From NCBI GenBank assembly GCA_018398585.1, contig JAGTTD010000013.1, positions 32,443,131-32,507,130 on the forward strand: a stretch of 64,000 nucleotides of DNA, written 5' to 3'. The translations under genes and the position numbers were made by a program. This DNA comes from Simmondsia chinensis (taxonomy: Eukaryota > Streptophyta > Magnoliopsida > Caryophyllales > Simmondsiaceae). A model generated the notes under the pieces. The model saw only the letters and a program-made list of their open reading frames with translations, ran no database searches and had not been told where the DNA came from. Positions 43,701-55,781 of the stretch are shown in pieces (positions within the stretch are counted from its first letter, which is position 1; each line of letters starts with the position of its first letter).

Positions 43701-46700
43701 CTCAGCATTTGAGTCTTGGCTTGTCGCAGAGCACAACAAGGTATGACAGATGGTCAGTTCTATTGCCTTTGAGTTTTAGAGCGTTTCTCAGTCTTCTAGT
43801 GTCCTACATTGTTTCTCCTTTGAGTTGTGTATAGCCACGGAAAATAATGTCTAATTTCATGTCATCTCCTAAATTTATATTTCTTATTTTTTGATTCGAC
43901 GGTTGTCCCGCCTTAGCGGGAGCCTTTTAGGAACTAGGTTTGTTGTGTTGTTATATGGTTGTGATATTTCTTATATGCATTTTACTCTAAGGATGAACAT
44001 TCCGGCTTGACTTTTTCTCGGGCAAGTAATACTAATTGCTAGTTACTACACCAGTATGGCACTTGGGCCATTATTTTTGTCGTCGCTTTAACTATTTTTC
44101 ATTCTTAACAGTAGTTAAGATATTGTATCTTGAATTTATATCTCGATTTAGAAACGGAAGTTCGTTGTGGTAGTGGAGGACTCAGCTGTTAAGCTACCTC
44201 GTCCCAATAGACCCGTTTAGAGAGCTTTAGGATTTTCCATCTTCTGCCCATAAATATATATGTAGCTTTGTGTAGCTCTGATTGTGTTCTTTTTCAAATT
44301 GCTTAGTGGATTGCTTTTTCTTCTACCATTGTTTTTTCCCTCAAATTGAGGGTAGTCCATGTGAACTTGTGCATTATCATCTTGTCTTTCTCCCTTCTCT
44401 TCTCAATTTCTTTCAGACTTCTTTTTTCGTTACATAAGGGTTTCCTTTCTTTTCTTTAATCCCTGCAGAGAGGCTTCGATCAACAATGGCTATCCATAAC
44501 TTTCTCAAAGGCAATTTTTCTCGGGAATGGTCTTGTAGCTATTCTCTCCGGGTTGTTTGGAAACTTATTGGTGGACACTTTCGCGCTAGGGCCCGTAGCC
44601 CCATTTGATGCTGCAGCATGTTTTCTTGCTGTTGGCATGGCCATCATTTTATCATCATGGACAGAGAACTATGGAGACCCTTCAGAGAACAAGGATTTAC
44701 TTTCCCAATTCAAGGGTGCCGCCATAGCCATTGCCTCAGGTAAGTATCTGACTAGACCTTACCCGGGATATTCTTCCTGTTTTTGTTGAATTGTATTAAG
44801 ACTCACCCCATTACGAGACTGCTCTGAACCAGGGGCAGTCTTGAAATTTTAGAGGTCCAAAATGAGTTTTAATTGGTGGGCCCCCTTATTTTATAACAGA
44901 GTTGTTTAGGTTTTCCAGATAGACCCCTTAGATTTTCCATTTTCTGTTTCATTTCCTCAGCTCTGTTTTTCATCACTCCATCAATTCATCCTCTGTTTTC
45001 GTATCATTTTTATGTCATGATTCTCAGATGAGAAAATTGCATTACTCGGTGCAATTCAGTCTCTGTTCGAGGGTTCAATGTATACATTTGTGTTCCTGTG
45101 GACTCCTGCATTAAGCCCAAATGAGGAAGAAATACCCCATGGTTTCATCTTTGCAACTTTCATGTTGGCTTCAATGTTGGGAAGCTCCATTGCATCCAGG
45201 CTTCTCGCTCGCTCATCTCCTAGAGTGGAGAGCTACATGCAAATTGTTTTTGCAATTTCTGCTGCCTCTCTCCTCCTACCTATCATTACAAATGTACGTA
45301 ATTTTTACCTGTATTCTTCTCTCGTATTAGATTGGATTTTGGTTAGAGCTACCAAAATCTGCCGGGTCCAATTTGGATTTACACATTTTGCCCATTTAGG
45401 TAATTGGGTTGAATTTGGGTTAACCCATTTTCAACCCTTTTATATAGTTAAATTAGGTTATTTGAGTGGTGTACTACGACTATTATATGTTTTTTCTTTT
45501 AGTCTATTTCAGTTTACAATAATTCATTTGAATTATCTTTGGTCATATTAATTTGATAATTTAATTTAACTATAAATATATAAAAAAAGAACACATCCAG
45601 TGCCTCAAGGTCTCCCGCCTACGCAGGGTCGGGGGGGCGGATATACGCAGCCTTCCCCTTTCAGGGTGTCAACTTGAAGAAAGGCTGTTTCTCAGTGCCC
45701 CCTATAACAACTATAAGTGTATCATGCATCTATTTCAAGTATCAATTGTGAAATATATAACCGGTTACTAACATCTAAGAAAAGGGCACCCATGTAATTA
45801 AATGGGTAACTAATGGGTTACCCGTTTATTTATTAGGTTGGGTAACATTGAGAGCTCTTGACCCTTTTAATGAATGGGCTAAGGTTCAGATTGATTCCTT
45901 TTCTAGGACCTCTTCCATAACACGAATACGAGCATGACACAATATTGCACGTTTTTTAGCCCTAATTTGGTTGATTACTAACACGTTATTTGAAACAGTA
46001 TGTTGTGGAACCTTCCAAGCTCAAAGGAGATGGGATCTCATTCTCAAGTTCTATTCAGCTCATAGGCTTTTGCACCTTCGAGGCTTGTGTGGGGATATTC
46101 TGGCCATCCATAATGAAGATGAGGTCCCAATACATTCCTGAAGAGGCTAGAAGCACCATCATGAACTTCTTCCGCATTCCACTTAATATCTTTGTGTGTG
46201 TTGTCCTCTACAATGTATGTTTCCCGTCTCTATATTCTTTAAAATGTGAATTTCGAGTTCTTGTCTAGTGTTATACAAGTTTATTTCTATTTAAGTATAT
46301 TAAATTTATGTATTACTATGGGCTTGCATGCTATCCAGGAACCGGCTATCCCAAAAGCTTAAGTTGATGAGTGAAGGCATACACATAATTTTATATACTA
46401 ATATGTCTGTTGGGCTCAAATTGTGGGTTTCACCTTATACCTTGTGTTAAAATTATCTAAGGGTGGGAACAGTTGGAATTCAAACTCAGCCTTCTTGGTC
46501 AATGAATTTCTGATACTATATCTAGGAACCAACTATGCCTTGAAGATCAAGCAGATTAAGGTCCATGAATGGTTTTATGCTCTAACACATGGCATAAGTT
46601 GCTCCTTTCCCTTTCCATCCCATTTTGCACATTAAAGTAAGTTGCAATTTTGCTAACTTTTGTTATAACGAAGAGGTTACGAGTCCAATTCTGAAAAACT

Positions 46701-48055
46701 CCTCTTCATAGAACCCAAATTTGATCCTTTTTCCTTCATATGCTTCCTTCCACCCAAACACCCTCTATAATGCCCAGTGGATACACAAGGAACTCGTTTC
46801 ATATTCATAGGTTTTGGCTCCTATTAGGGATGTAATTAAAGCGAGTTGAGCCAAGAATCCCTTTGGTCGAAGTCCACCTTGATAAAGCCGAGCTTGAGAT
46901 CAGAACCTCTATTCGAAGTTAATTTGATAAGACATTGGTATACGTGATATTCTGCTCAACTCGACTTGTTAATCTAACTGAGGGAGCCAAGCTGATTATT
47001 GATCTGAGCCAAGCTTGTATCGAGTTGAGTTATTTGAACTGCTAACAATCAATGAGCCATTGTGTTGCACCTAATAATTGTTATCTGACAACCTGTTAGC
47101 AGTATCAATTGGCCATCAACGATCCACTATCGAGCTAATACCGAGTAACGAACAAGCTCTTCGCGAGCCGTTACAAACCATACTAACTTTATGATCCAAG
47201 TGCCATTTTTTCAAATTCAGCTTGTTAAGCTTATTGAGTTTACTCGAAGTGGGCTAGTTTACTTATTGATCCTCTAACCAAACATGAACAAGTCGTAACT
47301 GATTTCGAACACAAATGTTTTACTGAAAGTTCTGTTCATTTACATCTTTACCTCATGTCGTGAACCATCCTTAATGTTATGAGTGCATTTAGTCATATCA
47401 TACTCCAATTGATGTTTCCTTTGCACTTCTAATCGTCGTTTTTGTATGTCTATGAAGGTTGATGCCTTCCCTATCACTGTCATGTTCGGCATGTGCTCGA
47501 TCTTCCTCTCTGTGGCATGTATATTGCAGAGGCGCCTTATGGTGATTTCTGACAAGACTAGTAAGTCAAACAACTGTTCTTCCGTCTTGTACTTTGGTTA
47601 TGTCTGGGAAGAGCTTAGCTTTTCATGTAGCATTTGTCATTTCAATTGGTCAACTAGCTAAACAGTGTGCTTGATACAATTCGTTTGACTAGCGTTTAGC
47701 TGTTTGCCAGTCAAAACGCTATGCAAGGAGAAAATGTTAATCCAGCTCCTTCGGTTAAAGGTGTTAAAAAACCAATTGTTCCAAAACGGCTCACCTCATA
47801 TACCTTGTGCTATGTCGGTCAACAAGGTGATAGTATCATGGTAACGAACCAACTATCTCTAAAGGCAAAAACATAAGCTGATAGGTAAAAACTCAGAAAT
47901 GATTTTTTACTGTAACAAAACGGTAGATATTTTCTTTTCGCTCCTTAAAACATATTTTTTTCAACTAAAAGTATTTTCTCTTCAAAATTTTGTTTCCTTT
48001 GTCCATATGAAGTCGAGGAAAGATCAAGGATATAAGATTAGGATTGAAAATGGTT

Positions 48056-48091
<36 letters not shown>

Positions 48092-48642
48092 CCCCCCCCC
48101 CCGTAAAGGAAAATGGCTTCCCCTTTTCTTCACGATAGGTCAATTTCTCCTCCATGGAGGAAAAGAATTTTCTCCTTAGGTCATCACTACTAAGCATTCA
48201 GATAATAAAATAAGGCTTTCATGGATCTGAGACTCTGTTTGGTTCGATGAAGAAAATATTCCTAAGAGAACATTTTTCTTAACAAAATATTTGTTCTAAC
48301 ATTTTTTGTCTTTTAAGCTAAACAAAATAGTTAAATTCTATAATTTTGTGTGACGTTCATGCTTGGCCAAATTGTGGTTGAAGTGAAGCATATATCGCGA
48401 GATTATAACGGGAAACCCCCCCCCCCTGAGGAGAAGTCAATTTCCCGATAGCGGAGGAGAACTTTTTCCCTGTATTGTCATTATTAATATGAAGTTATGT
48501 AAAGAAACAATAAAATTGAGACAGAAAGGGTTTTTTTATCGAAACAAAAGGAACCTTAATGTTCTGATACTTTGTTTTGTCAGAAACACAAGATTACACT
48601 TTGAAGGAAAGGGACACTGAAGCTGAGCCACTCAACATGTAA
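40756..48642 (+). CDS. MFS transporter, MFSD5/molybdate-anion transporter family
   Basis: Eight exons: 40756-40906, 42833-42977, 43572-43740, 44469-44739, 45028-45293, 45999-46214, 47458-47560, 48584-48642. All introns are GT-AG, phases agree, and the sum encodes 459 residues, the usual length for this family. The protein is a polytopic major-facilitator carrier. N-terminus MEVFYYMVFG, then GDWLQGPYVYYLYSTYG, the motif-A-like loop GSMADKQGRKRA between helices 2 and 3, LGRVLGGIATSLLFSAFESW, and WPSIMKMRSQYIPEEARST in the C-half are family hallmarks. The C-terminus is a short polar tail. Human MFSD5 and algal relatives move molybdate anions, so the substrate here is an inference. Introns hold SINE, SMART and MITE pieces but no coding damage is seen. 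Confidence 0.93.
41275..42125. mobile_element. MITE-like repeats in intron 1 of the transporter gene
   Basis: Opens GGCTGGTTTGTTTTTGACGG and closes AAACAAACGGAGCCTTAG, with GGAAAATATTTTCC motifs at both sides. Intervening AT-rich sequence is probably a nested second repeat. Confidence 0.45.
42300..42690 (-). repeat. Dispersed repeat T in intron 1
   Basis: Complement of the T unit: TTTCATCGAACCGAGGTCTA ... AACTTACTAAACTTATATG. Confidence 0.5.
43100..43157 (+). mobile_element. SINE 3' fragment in intron 2
   Basis: CCTTGGCGGGAGCCC ... GCACTGCAATTGTTGTTG. Confidence 0.65.
43325..43425 (-). mobile_element. SINE body fragment in intron 2
   Basis: CAAACCCATTGTCTCCAAGG, GGTCTGGGAGGGGTG: complement of the Au-like body. 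Confidence 0.65.
43904..43953 (+). mobile_element. SINE 3' fragment in intron 3
   Basis: CCGCCTTAGCGGGAGCC ... CTAGGTTTGTTGTGTTG. Confidence 0.6.
45595..45707 (-). mobile_element. SINE body in intron 5
   Basis: CCAGTGCCTCAAGGTCTCCC ... CAGCCTTCCCCTTTCAGG ... GGCTGTTTCTCAGTGCCCCC; no 5S head. Confidence 0.8.
46330..46587 (-). mobile_element. SMART/TRIM copy in intron 6
   Basis: Both terminal repeats are recognisable (CCCAAAAGCTTAAGTTGATG ... and GCCTTGAAGATCAAGCAGAT ... CTCTAACA) around the PBS-complement TCTGATACTATATC. Confidence 0.6.
46826..47348. mobile_element. GAGCTC-rich hAT-like element in intron 6
   Basis: Starts TTAGGGATGTAATTAAAGCG and ends GTTCATTTACATCTTTAC, with CGAGTTGAG motifs. 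It ends only about 110 bp before exon 7. Confidence 0.6.
47785..47916 (-). mobile_element. SMART/TRIM fragment in intron 7
   Basis: CACCTCATATACCTTGTGC and CAAAAACATAAGCTGATAGG are the internal and terminal parts. AAAACGG occurs just outside both ends. Confidence 0.5.
48057..48102 (+). repeat. Poly(C) tract in intron 7
   Basis: 34 C, one G, then 11 C. A shorter C run is at 48417-48426. The surrounding GGAAAATGG-type sequence belongs to the MITE family seen in intron 1. Confidence 0.85.
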
Positions 48643-48959
48643 GTGGTGACTCCTTCAAACTACAACTAGTTTAACGGCTCGTCACTCTGTTTCAAATCCG
48701 TCATTCACTGGGCGATACCTCAAACGAGAAGATGGCGAGCATCAACGGAACTTTTTCGGTAATGCATAGCCGAGGAGGCAAGATGGTGATGCAATTTAGC
48801 TTTTCCATACAGCAAATGCTGTTAGGTAATAATTCTTTTGATCTGAAATCTCTTTTTTCGGATCGAGTTTTGCTCATAATCTTGCTTGCTTTCTGCTGCT
48901 GCATAAGTACTTAGTAGCTGTGAGTATAATTCATGGTAATATTTCTTGCTTCCTGAAAT

Positions 48960-49135
48960 GAAAATGTGCAGTACTTGATCATTTTGTTTATGTTTTTGTG
49001 ACCTGGATATTAATGATGTGCAAAAAGATACATAAATATTAGAGGTTACAACTCCTGAAGAAACTCTTCGTAAAAGTAGAGGTAATACTGTATACGTCTA
49101 ATTCAGTCTTGTGTATTAGGCAGCTCTTTGTCTGT
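48960..49135. other. 3' flank of the transporter gene
   Basis: Untranslated and downstream sequence; no element recognised. Confidence 0.4.
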
Positions 49136-49139
49136 ATCA

Positions 49140-49543
49140 CGGGCATATTTGAGCGAAGCAGAGCCCGAGCCTGTCGACTCGAGGCTTCGCTCAATGCTCG
49201 CTGAGCGCGGAAACTCCAAGCTTGTGCTTGCCTTGTCATAGACTTGAGCTTGACTAGGCTCATTTGAGCTCTGACCTAGCTTGATTTAAAGTAAGCTTGT
49301 GATTTTTAGACTCATTTAAGCTCAATACAATCTCGTTTGGGCTCATACACGCTCTGACTTGGTTGGATGTGTTTAAACTAATAAATTATATTACGATTGG
49401 CTCGATCAGGCTTGTGAGCCTACAAACTCAAGCTTTATTAGACTTGGCTCAGCTCAATAAACTAAACGAGCCGGTTTGTCTTGACTCCTTCTTTTTGAGC
49501 TTTATGACGGCCCTTGCAAGCCGGTCCGGCTAATTTTTACACG
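49140..49543. mobile_element. GAGCTC-rich hAT-like element, uninterrupted
   Basis: GGCATATTTGAGCGAAGCAG ... CCGGCTAATTTTTACACGG. Its complement covers, without a gap, the site where LTR element 1 entered the copy at 14066-17727. Confidence 0.65.
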
Positions 49544-49589
49544 GCTAATCTAAATTTGAGGGCATTTTGCATGACATGGCTTAATGTTC

Positions 49590-49878
49590 TATCAAAGAAC
49601 CAACTGTTAAAAAAGCTTAAAATAATGAATAAAGATTCAAGAACGGTTTTATACTCTATTACTCTTAACATGCCGCTCACATGAATGCCCATTGGTTTTC
49701 CGTCTAACTTATACCTTGTGCTAAATTTATATTAACATTAAAAAAGGTGGATGTTAGGATTCAGACTTATAATCTCTTTGTCAATAAGGCTCTGATACTA
49801 TATGAAGAAAGTAACTATCTCAAAAGTTTAAGTTAATAGGTAAAAGTCCAATAATAATTTTATACTCTACCAAGTTCC
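49590..49878 (-). mobile_element. SMART/TRIM copy, near full length
   Basis: ATCAAAGAACCAACTGTTA ... CTCTATTA and GAAGAAAGTAACTATCTC ... CTCTACCA are the two terminal repeats. GGCTCTGATACTATA is the PBS-complement region. Confidence 0.65.
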
Positions 49879-50031
49879 CTTTATCGAGAACAAATGAAGT
49901 AAACTACACAAGCTTGCGTGTCACGTTCTTTGATGTAAATTGCTCTCAAACCCTAGTTATTTCGGGGTATTGATATACATCAAACTCCATGTATTTTAAT
50001 TACGCGACTAGGTGCCGCGAGAGGACCTTCA

Positions 50032-50240
50032 GGGCACCGGATCCCTTTAGAACTCCGAAGTTAAGCATGCTTAGGCGAGAGTAGTACCAAGATGGGTGAC
50101 CTCTTGGGAAGTCCTCGTGTTGCACCCTCAGGTTGGAGGTTCTCAGAAACAGCCTCTCTGAATGGGGAAGGCTGCGTATATTCACCCCCCAGACCTTGCT
50201 TAGGCAGGAGCCCTTGAAACACTGAAAATGTTGCTTTACT
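50032..50240 (+). mobile_element. 5S rRNA-headed SINE keeping the 5S 3' end
   Basis: GGGCACCGGATCCCTTTAGA, A box GTTAAGCATGCTTAGGCG, C box GGTGACCTCTTGGGAAGTCC, then CTCGTGTTGCACCCTCAGG, which keeps the authentic 5S rRNA 3' end before the SINE linker. Confidence 0.88.
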
Positions 50241-50424
50241 TGTCTCGAGAGGACCTTGCGAACCTTGTTCGTTTTCCTTATTATCCATTTGTAATGATGT
50301 CGAGTATCATTTTAAGGGGACTGTAATACTATAATATTGGTGTCACTTATGGGAGACATTGATGTATAATTTGATCCCATTTCCTATACTTGTGAGTGAG
50401 GCCATTATTCGATTTATTATTATT

Positions 50425-50605
50425 ATTTTTTTTTTCACTAAAGAGGAACCCGGTATCCAGTAAACCCCATCTTATGCGGTGACCTATGCATCATAAGAGT
50501 CAGTTAAGTCAAGGATTCCTCGGGGAGAGGTTCAAGGGGAGATTCAAATTCTAAGCCTTTTGGCTTGAAGCAATACTATATCCTTTCGCTTGCCTCTTAC
50601 TATAA
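50425..50605 (-). mobile_element. tRNA-derived SINE (family 3) with oligo(A) tail
   Basis: The plus-strand T run at 50425 is the tail. CCGGTATCCAGTAAACC and GTCAGTTAAGTCAAGG match the copies at 3058 and 13920. Confidence 0.65.
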
Positions 50606-50637
50606 GGTCTTGGTGGGTTAATATTATTTATTTTTCC

Positions 50638-51160
50638 GTTATTACATTTTTTTTCGTTCTATTATGTGTAATATTAGGGTTGTTAGTAGATATTTAGTCA
50701 GTTAAAGATATTTTATTGTAACTAGTTTTGGTTTAATTTTGTTTAGTGCTTTCTTATAAACAGGGTATTTTCTGTACAATTTTCATTAAGCTCAATATAC
50801 AGTACAAAATTAAGAGGACATTTTCCTCTCCCGCGGCTTTGTTACTCAGCTCTAATTCCCCGTTCTTGCTTCAATCTCAAACCTATTCTCAATTCTAATA
50901 TGTTATCAGAGTGTGGAATTCGAGATTGAAGCAAGAAAGGGGAATTGGAGCTGAGAGACGGAGCCATGGGAAAGGAAACGTCCTCTCGATTTTGTACTGT
51001 ATATTGAGCTTAATGAAAGCTGTACAAGAAATACCTTATTTATGGGAAAGCACTAAACAAAACTAAACTAAAAGCTAATTACAACAAAATATCTCTAACT
51101 AACTAAATATCTACTAATAACCCTAATATTACACATAATAGAATGACAAAATGTCATAAC
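50638..51160. mobile_element. Inverted LTR pair forming a 523-bp palindrome
   Basis: The left arm (to about 50885) and the complement of the right arm (from about 50915) match by eye at 85-90%, including ATTATGTGTAATATTAGGG at the outer side and AAGCTCAATATACAGTAC inside. The 30-bp centre has TGTTATCAGAGTGTGG, like a primer-binding site. It may be two LTRs head to head or a foldback element. Confidence 0.8.
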
Positions 51161-51224
51161 AGTACAATAAATATGAAGCGATCATGAGTGACTTTAAGAT
51201 GATTCGAGCCACCTTTGTTTCATA

Positions 51225-51412
51225 GATTTTTGTTTGGGCCCCGAGATCTTGTAATTCGGCTGCCGATCAAGTGGTGAAGAATCATCTTAAGGATAGATGT
51301 TCGCACTTCTGTAGGGATGCTATTCCTAGTGATGTTTTGAGTTGTATTTTCCGGGATTCAGGTCCTTTAATGTAGTTCGCCCTCGGGCTTTGTCTTGCCC
51401 AAAAAAAAATAC
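51225..51412 (+). mobile_element. LINE-like 3' end with oligo(A)
   Basis: TTTGGGCCCCGAGATC ... CTCGGGCTTTGTCTTGCCC followed by A9; a plus-strand non-LTR retroposon end. Confidence 0.45.
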
Positions 51413-52720
51413 CCAGAGACATTAGGTGGCACTTAATATAGGACCAGGAGATTCTTTTAACAAATGAGTTGTCATGTGTTGCTTGTGCTCAAAGCAAATT
51501 AACTACTCGAGCGTCCTCAACTAAAATTGATGAATCCCCGTATATTTTCAGAAACAATAATATTTTATCATGTGGATTATTTTGATATTTAATGGTATTA
51601 ATAAATGTTTCTACACGTTGGTTATATGTTTGTATTATCCACTCGTAATATGGCATTTACGAGACTCTTTGGACAAATAATCCGATGACAAGCCAAATAT
51701 CCAAATCACATATTCAATAAGATTCATCTTGATAATTTATTTACATTCCAATCATTTAATTATTATTGTTTGTCCATTGAAATTACAGTTGAGCACCATA
51801 CGACCCACTTGCACACACAAAACGGTCATGTAGGATATTTGTTTAAACGCTTGAAGCTAATTGCTTAACTGTTATTCATAAAAATAAATTTGCCTAATTT
51901 TGCACTAGAACTTGCTATCTTATACTAATTCGTACTAGGGTAACGACTCTTTATGAATACTCCCTATCGGAACTTGTCTCCTGACAAGAAAAAAACGTAT
52001 CTCATATTCAAGTTTTTGATTGCATATTATATGTTCCAATTGTTCCATCAAAACTCACAAAGACGGGTTCACAACTGAGACATTAAATTTATCGAGTTTA
52101 TTACTGTTGCTCGAAACCATTTACTAGAGACGTTTTTACAACATGGTTATTTATTGTAAAATTGAAGAAACGATGCTTCCAAAATTACGGGGAAAAAAGT
52201 AAAACCTAGGAAGATGAGTACCTTAATGAATCATCAGTATATTATTTAGATTAAGTAAATACATCTAATGTTATAAATTTTTGGAGTCGATAATAATAAG
52301 CAGTCTATTTATCGAGATAGTTGTAAAGTACATTTTGCATTATTTAGTTGTAATTTTTATATTTAAAAATATAGGGGCAAGTTTTTTTTTTTTTTAAGTA
52401 TTTATTTTTGATAAATTAAAAACAAGTTATTTGTTTGATATTTTTTATTTTTCTAGAAATTTAAAACTATGTTGTTTTTCTTATTTTAGTTTTTAGTTTT
52501 TAGTTTTGTCTTTTTTAAAAATATTTTTTTAAAAAAAAATTGAAAATCTTTTCTTCCAACCAAAGGCAAGTCCTATAGTCAGCTAGAGCCTTTTCACAAT
52601 TTTAAACTGTTCAAAAGCTGAATCATAAAATTTATAAATTGAAAAATACTTTTATCAAATATCACGATATTAAAATGTGATTAACCCTAAAATAAAATGA
52701 GTTATTTACATAGGTGCCTC
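51413..52720. other. AT-rich spacer
   Basis: No gene or repeat family recognised. Confidence 0.5.
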
Positions 52721-52721
52721 A

Positions 52722-52770
52722 GACCTTGCGTAGGGAGGAGCCTTTGAAACACTGGGTATGTTTGTTTTTT
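52722..52770 (+). mobile_element. SINE 3' fragment
   Basis: GACCTTGCGTAGGGAGGAGCC ends in GAAACACTGGGTATG and a T run. Confidence 0.6.
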
Positions 52771-52929
52771 TTTTTAGTTATTTACATAGGTGAGTGACTA
52801 ATTTTATGACAAAACAAAAACATTAGGCATAACTTTGAATAAAAGAAAATAACAGTAACTAACTTAAACAAAGTCACAAACAGTAAAAGATCTTTTTAAA
52901 CAAAACAAAAGACGAGTATCAATTTATTT

Positions 52930-53085
52930 ATTTTTTTTGGTAACGAGGGATTGGGTTGCCCCAGCCAACCCCGACCCATGAGAACAGCCAACAAGCCCCA
53001 TGAACAGATAAGTCATGAGTCTATTCTCAGCAAGAATCAAACTCCTAACCCATGAATAAAAAACGCCACCAACTGAGACAAAACT
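52930..53085 (-). mobile_element. tRNA-derived SINE (family 2)
   Basis: GGTAACGAGGGATTGGGTTG ... CAAGAATCAAACTCCTAAC ... CGCCACCAACTGAGA: complement of tail, B box and A box. Confidence 0.65.
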
Positions 53086-53429
53086 TCCATAATGAGTACG
53101 AATATCAATTTAAACAAATTTAAAAACATAAAAAGGACCGGGGCACCGAGGAAAATAGGGCTCCAAGGCAACCGGGAGCCCCAATCCCAAGCCCCGTTTT
53201 TTATCTTAAATTTTAAAAATAGTCAAAACGTAATATTTTGGCCTTAATTTTTTATTTGTTTCCAATTAATATGTATTAAAAAAAAAAAATTTCAAAAAAA
53301 TTTGATCCTCCAATAACTATATAGTTAGTTCTTTTTTAATTGTATTGTATTTTCAATGTATCTTTGTCATGTATTTGAAATAATTAAAATAATAAAATAA
53401 TAATAATAACTAAATGATGTAAAAATGAG

Positions 53430-53665
53430 ATTGAAAAAAGGACAAATTATAATAAGACCCCCTGAACTTTTTCATTAAACACAAGTGACCCTCTGCACTT
53501 TCAATTAAACATAACATATACCCGAACTTTAAAATTAAAGGCAACAGTCCCCCTGTACTTTCAATTTCATGAAATAATCGGTAGAACTGTATTATTATAA
53601 ACAATTCACCCCTTAACTTTTAATTTGACTCCCCGAACTATTAGCTTTAATACAATAGACCCCTT
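53430..53665 (-). mobile_element. MITE with internal ~35-bp repeats, copy 1
   Basis: AATTATAATAAGACCCCCTG, then repeated CCC-TGAACTTT-ATTAAAC-type units. An inverted counterpart lies at 56040-56375. Confidence 0.6.
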
Positions 53666-53666
53666 G

Positions 53667-54170
53667 CCATTTCTTGAGTTCAAAGTTTTGTTATTTAAAG
53701 AATCTTTGCATTGTTGTTTTCATACAATTTTTTAATACTATGTTTTTTTGGTTAAAATATGCATGTTACGCTAGGGAGGAGGGGGAGAGGCGGGCCAAAG
53801 AAGAGACGGCTAGAGACAATCCGACAAGACCTAACCAAACTAAACCTACAGGAGGAGATGGCCTTAGATAGAACTCGTTGGAGAGCGAGCATAGGGGTAG
53901 CCGATGTAGCGGTTTAGAGTAGTGCATCCTATGATTGCTCACTAGTGCCTCTAGGTGTATTGACATCTTCTTTGGTGCACGTTCCGGCGCACCTATTTGT
54001 TTATTGCGTTCGTGACCACTTGTGAAACTTTCAACCCATGTACGTGCTGATTATTTCACTACAGCTACCTCCTATCGGGTGCACTTTGTAGGGTTGGCTT
54101 GTACTATTTACTGCTCTAACTATGTTCGCCTCATGCTTTCAGGATTCTATGCTTCCATGATGACACACTC
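53667..54170. other. Spacer
   Basis: No gene supported. The frame reading on from here into 54022-54648 crosses a SINE and low-complexity tracts. Confidence 0.4.
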
Positions 54171-54177
54171 TTCAAGT

Positions 54178-54303
54178 CGGGGGGGTCCTTGGAAACAGCC
54201 TCCCTTCAGGGTAGCACCTCGAAGGGGAAAGGCTGCGTACATCAACCCCCGATCCCACATATGGGGGAGCCCTCGTGGCACTGCGTTTGTTGATGTTGTT
54301 GTA
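54178..54303 (+). mobile_element. Au-like SINE body without 5S head
   Basis: GGGGGTCCTTGGAAACAGCC, AAAGGCTGCGTACATC, GTGGCACTGCGTTTGTTG. Confidence 0.8.
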
Positions 54304-54642
54304 TACTACGTCAAAAATATATTCAATGTTTCAATTTTATTTTATTTTTTTGATAAATCAAGTTTCATTCCAACAAAATCATTCTCAATGTTTCAAATAT
54401 TATTGCATTTTTTTTTTCCAATTTTGCTCAAGATTCATAGATTTATAGGGACAATAGTTAGCTTCTGGAAGAGAAAGATACCGTTGGAAAGAAAAAAAAA
54501 AAAAAAGAGAAACAGGGGTAATCGGGGAGACACGGCTTCTGATGCTAAGAAGATCCTTGAAGCGGAGAGAACAATAGAAATGGGAAAAAGGTTGGACCTT
54601 GACTTTGATGGGTTCGATCGACCTTTCTTTTTCTTTTTCTTT

Positions 54643-54960
54643 TTTTGATAATTTGCGACAAAATCGCGAACACAAGCAGGCCACTCGCTAGGCGAGGCCT
54701 GAGTCCGACCGCAACAGCACGGGGACCAGAAACCAAAAGCACAAAACAAGAAAACAGAAACAAAGCTCCCCACAAAACACGACACAGCATCCACCAAGAA
54801 CAGGACCAGACAAGACACGGGGACAACGCTCACAGAACAAACACACACAGTGGCCCAAGCTGAAGAAGAACTAGAAGGTGAATAGGAGCAAAGAGAGCGG
54901 AACTGAAGCCTCCACCCAACACCCAATCCCTTTATTGCACAAGAATGCCTGCCACCATCG
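54643..54960 (-). mobile_element. LINE-like 3' end with oligo(A)
   Basis: TTTTTTGATAATTTGCGAC ... CAGGCCACTCGCTAGGCGAG. Long minus-strand frames here are low complexity. Confidence 0.55.
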
Positions 54961-55079
54961 GTGGGTTGAAGCCATCAAAGTTGAAGCCCACCCGTTCTTC
55001 TATCTCTATTATCTCGATCCGCCTTTCTTAAAAGCCATGCTCGATAGAAGATGAAAATGGGGAGAGATTCAACTTTTGC

Positions 55080-55330
55080 TGAGTTATCGGTTTCTTTGTT
55101 TTTTAGGCATTGCTTGTCCTGGTTGAATTCTCGGTCTCTTTGTGTCTGGTAGAGTTTTCGGTGTCTTCTTGTCGTATTTTAGAGCTTCTGTTTTGCCTAT
55201 TGTTTCTTGCTTATTGTTGTGCTGTCCTGTCTCCTTACTTCTGTGCTAGTTGTTTTGGTCCCCGTTTTCTAATAGCTGGACTCAAGGCTTGCTTGACGAG
55301 TAGCCTGCTTGTATATTTATCGAAAAAAAG
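55080..55330 (+). mobile_element. LINE-like 3' end, opposite orientation
   Basis: CTCAAGGCTTGCTTGACGAG, TAGCCTGCTTGTATATTTAT and CGAAAAAAAGG; a facing copy of the element at 54643-54960. Confidence 0.5.
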
Positions 55331-55781
55331 GGAAAGAAGCCTATAATGACGGATGAAGAATGCACAAAATTGGGAAAAGCGAGGGTGAGAAAGTATCAGG
55401 AGTAAAGAGAAAGTGTTATCATAATACTAAGTAATGCGAGATAACTTATTACTTAGGTACCATAAGGTTTGAGCATTTATAATTTAAGTACTCTAATATT
55501 TTAATATACATATTGAGGTACTTGAATGTTTAAAAATTTTATTACGCAAATACCCTGAAACTTAAAAATTTATCAATAAAATGCCCTTTGTGCAAATTCG
55601 ATAGATTTTCATTCAAAAATTTAATCACTTACATAGCATAATTTAAGCATAATTTAAGCATAATATTTAATGTGCAGATGTAATTTTGGTTTGGTAACAT
55701 AATTTAGGGTAATTTTTATAAAATTAGATAACGAATAGAGATGTATATTTAATTAGATTTAATAAAATAGTTTAAATATTA

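Noticed and set aside
54022..54926. Frames of 163 and 208 codons
   Set aside because: They cross a SINE body, poly(T/A) tracts and a LINE-like tail; low complexity.
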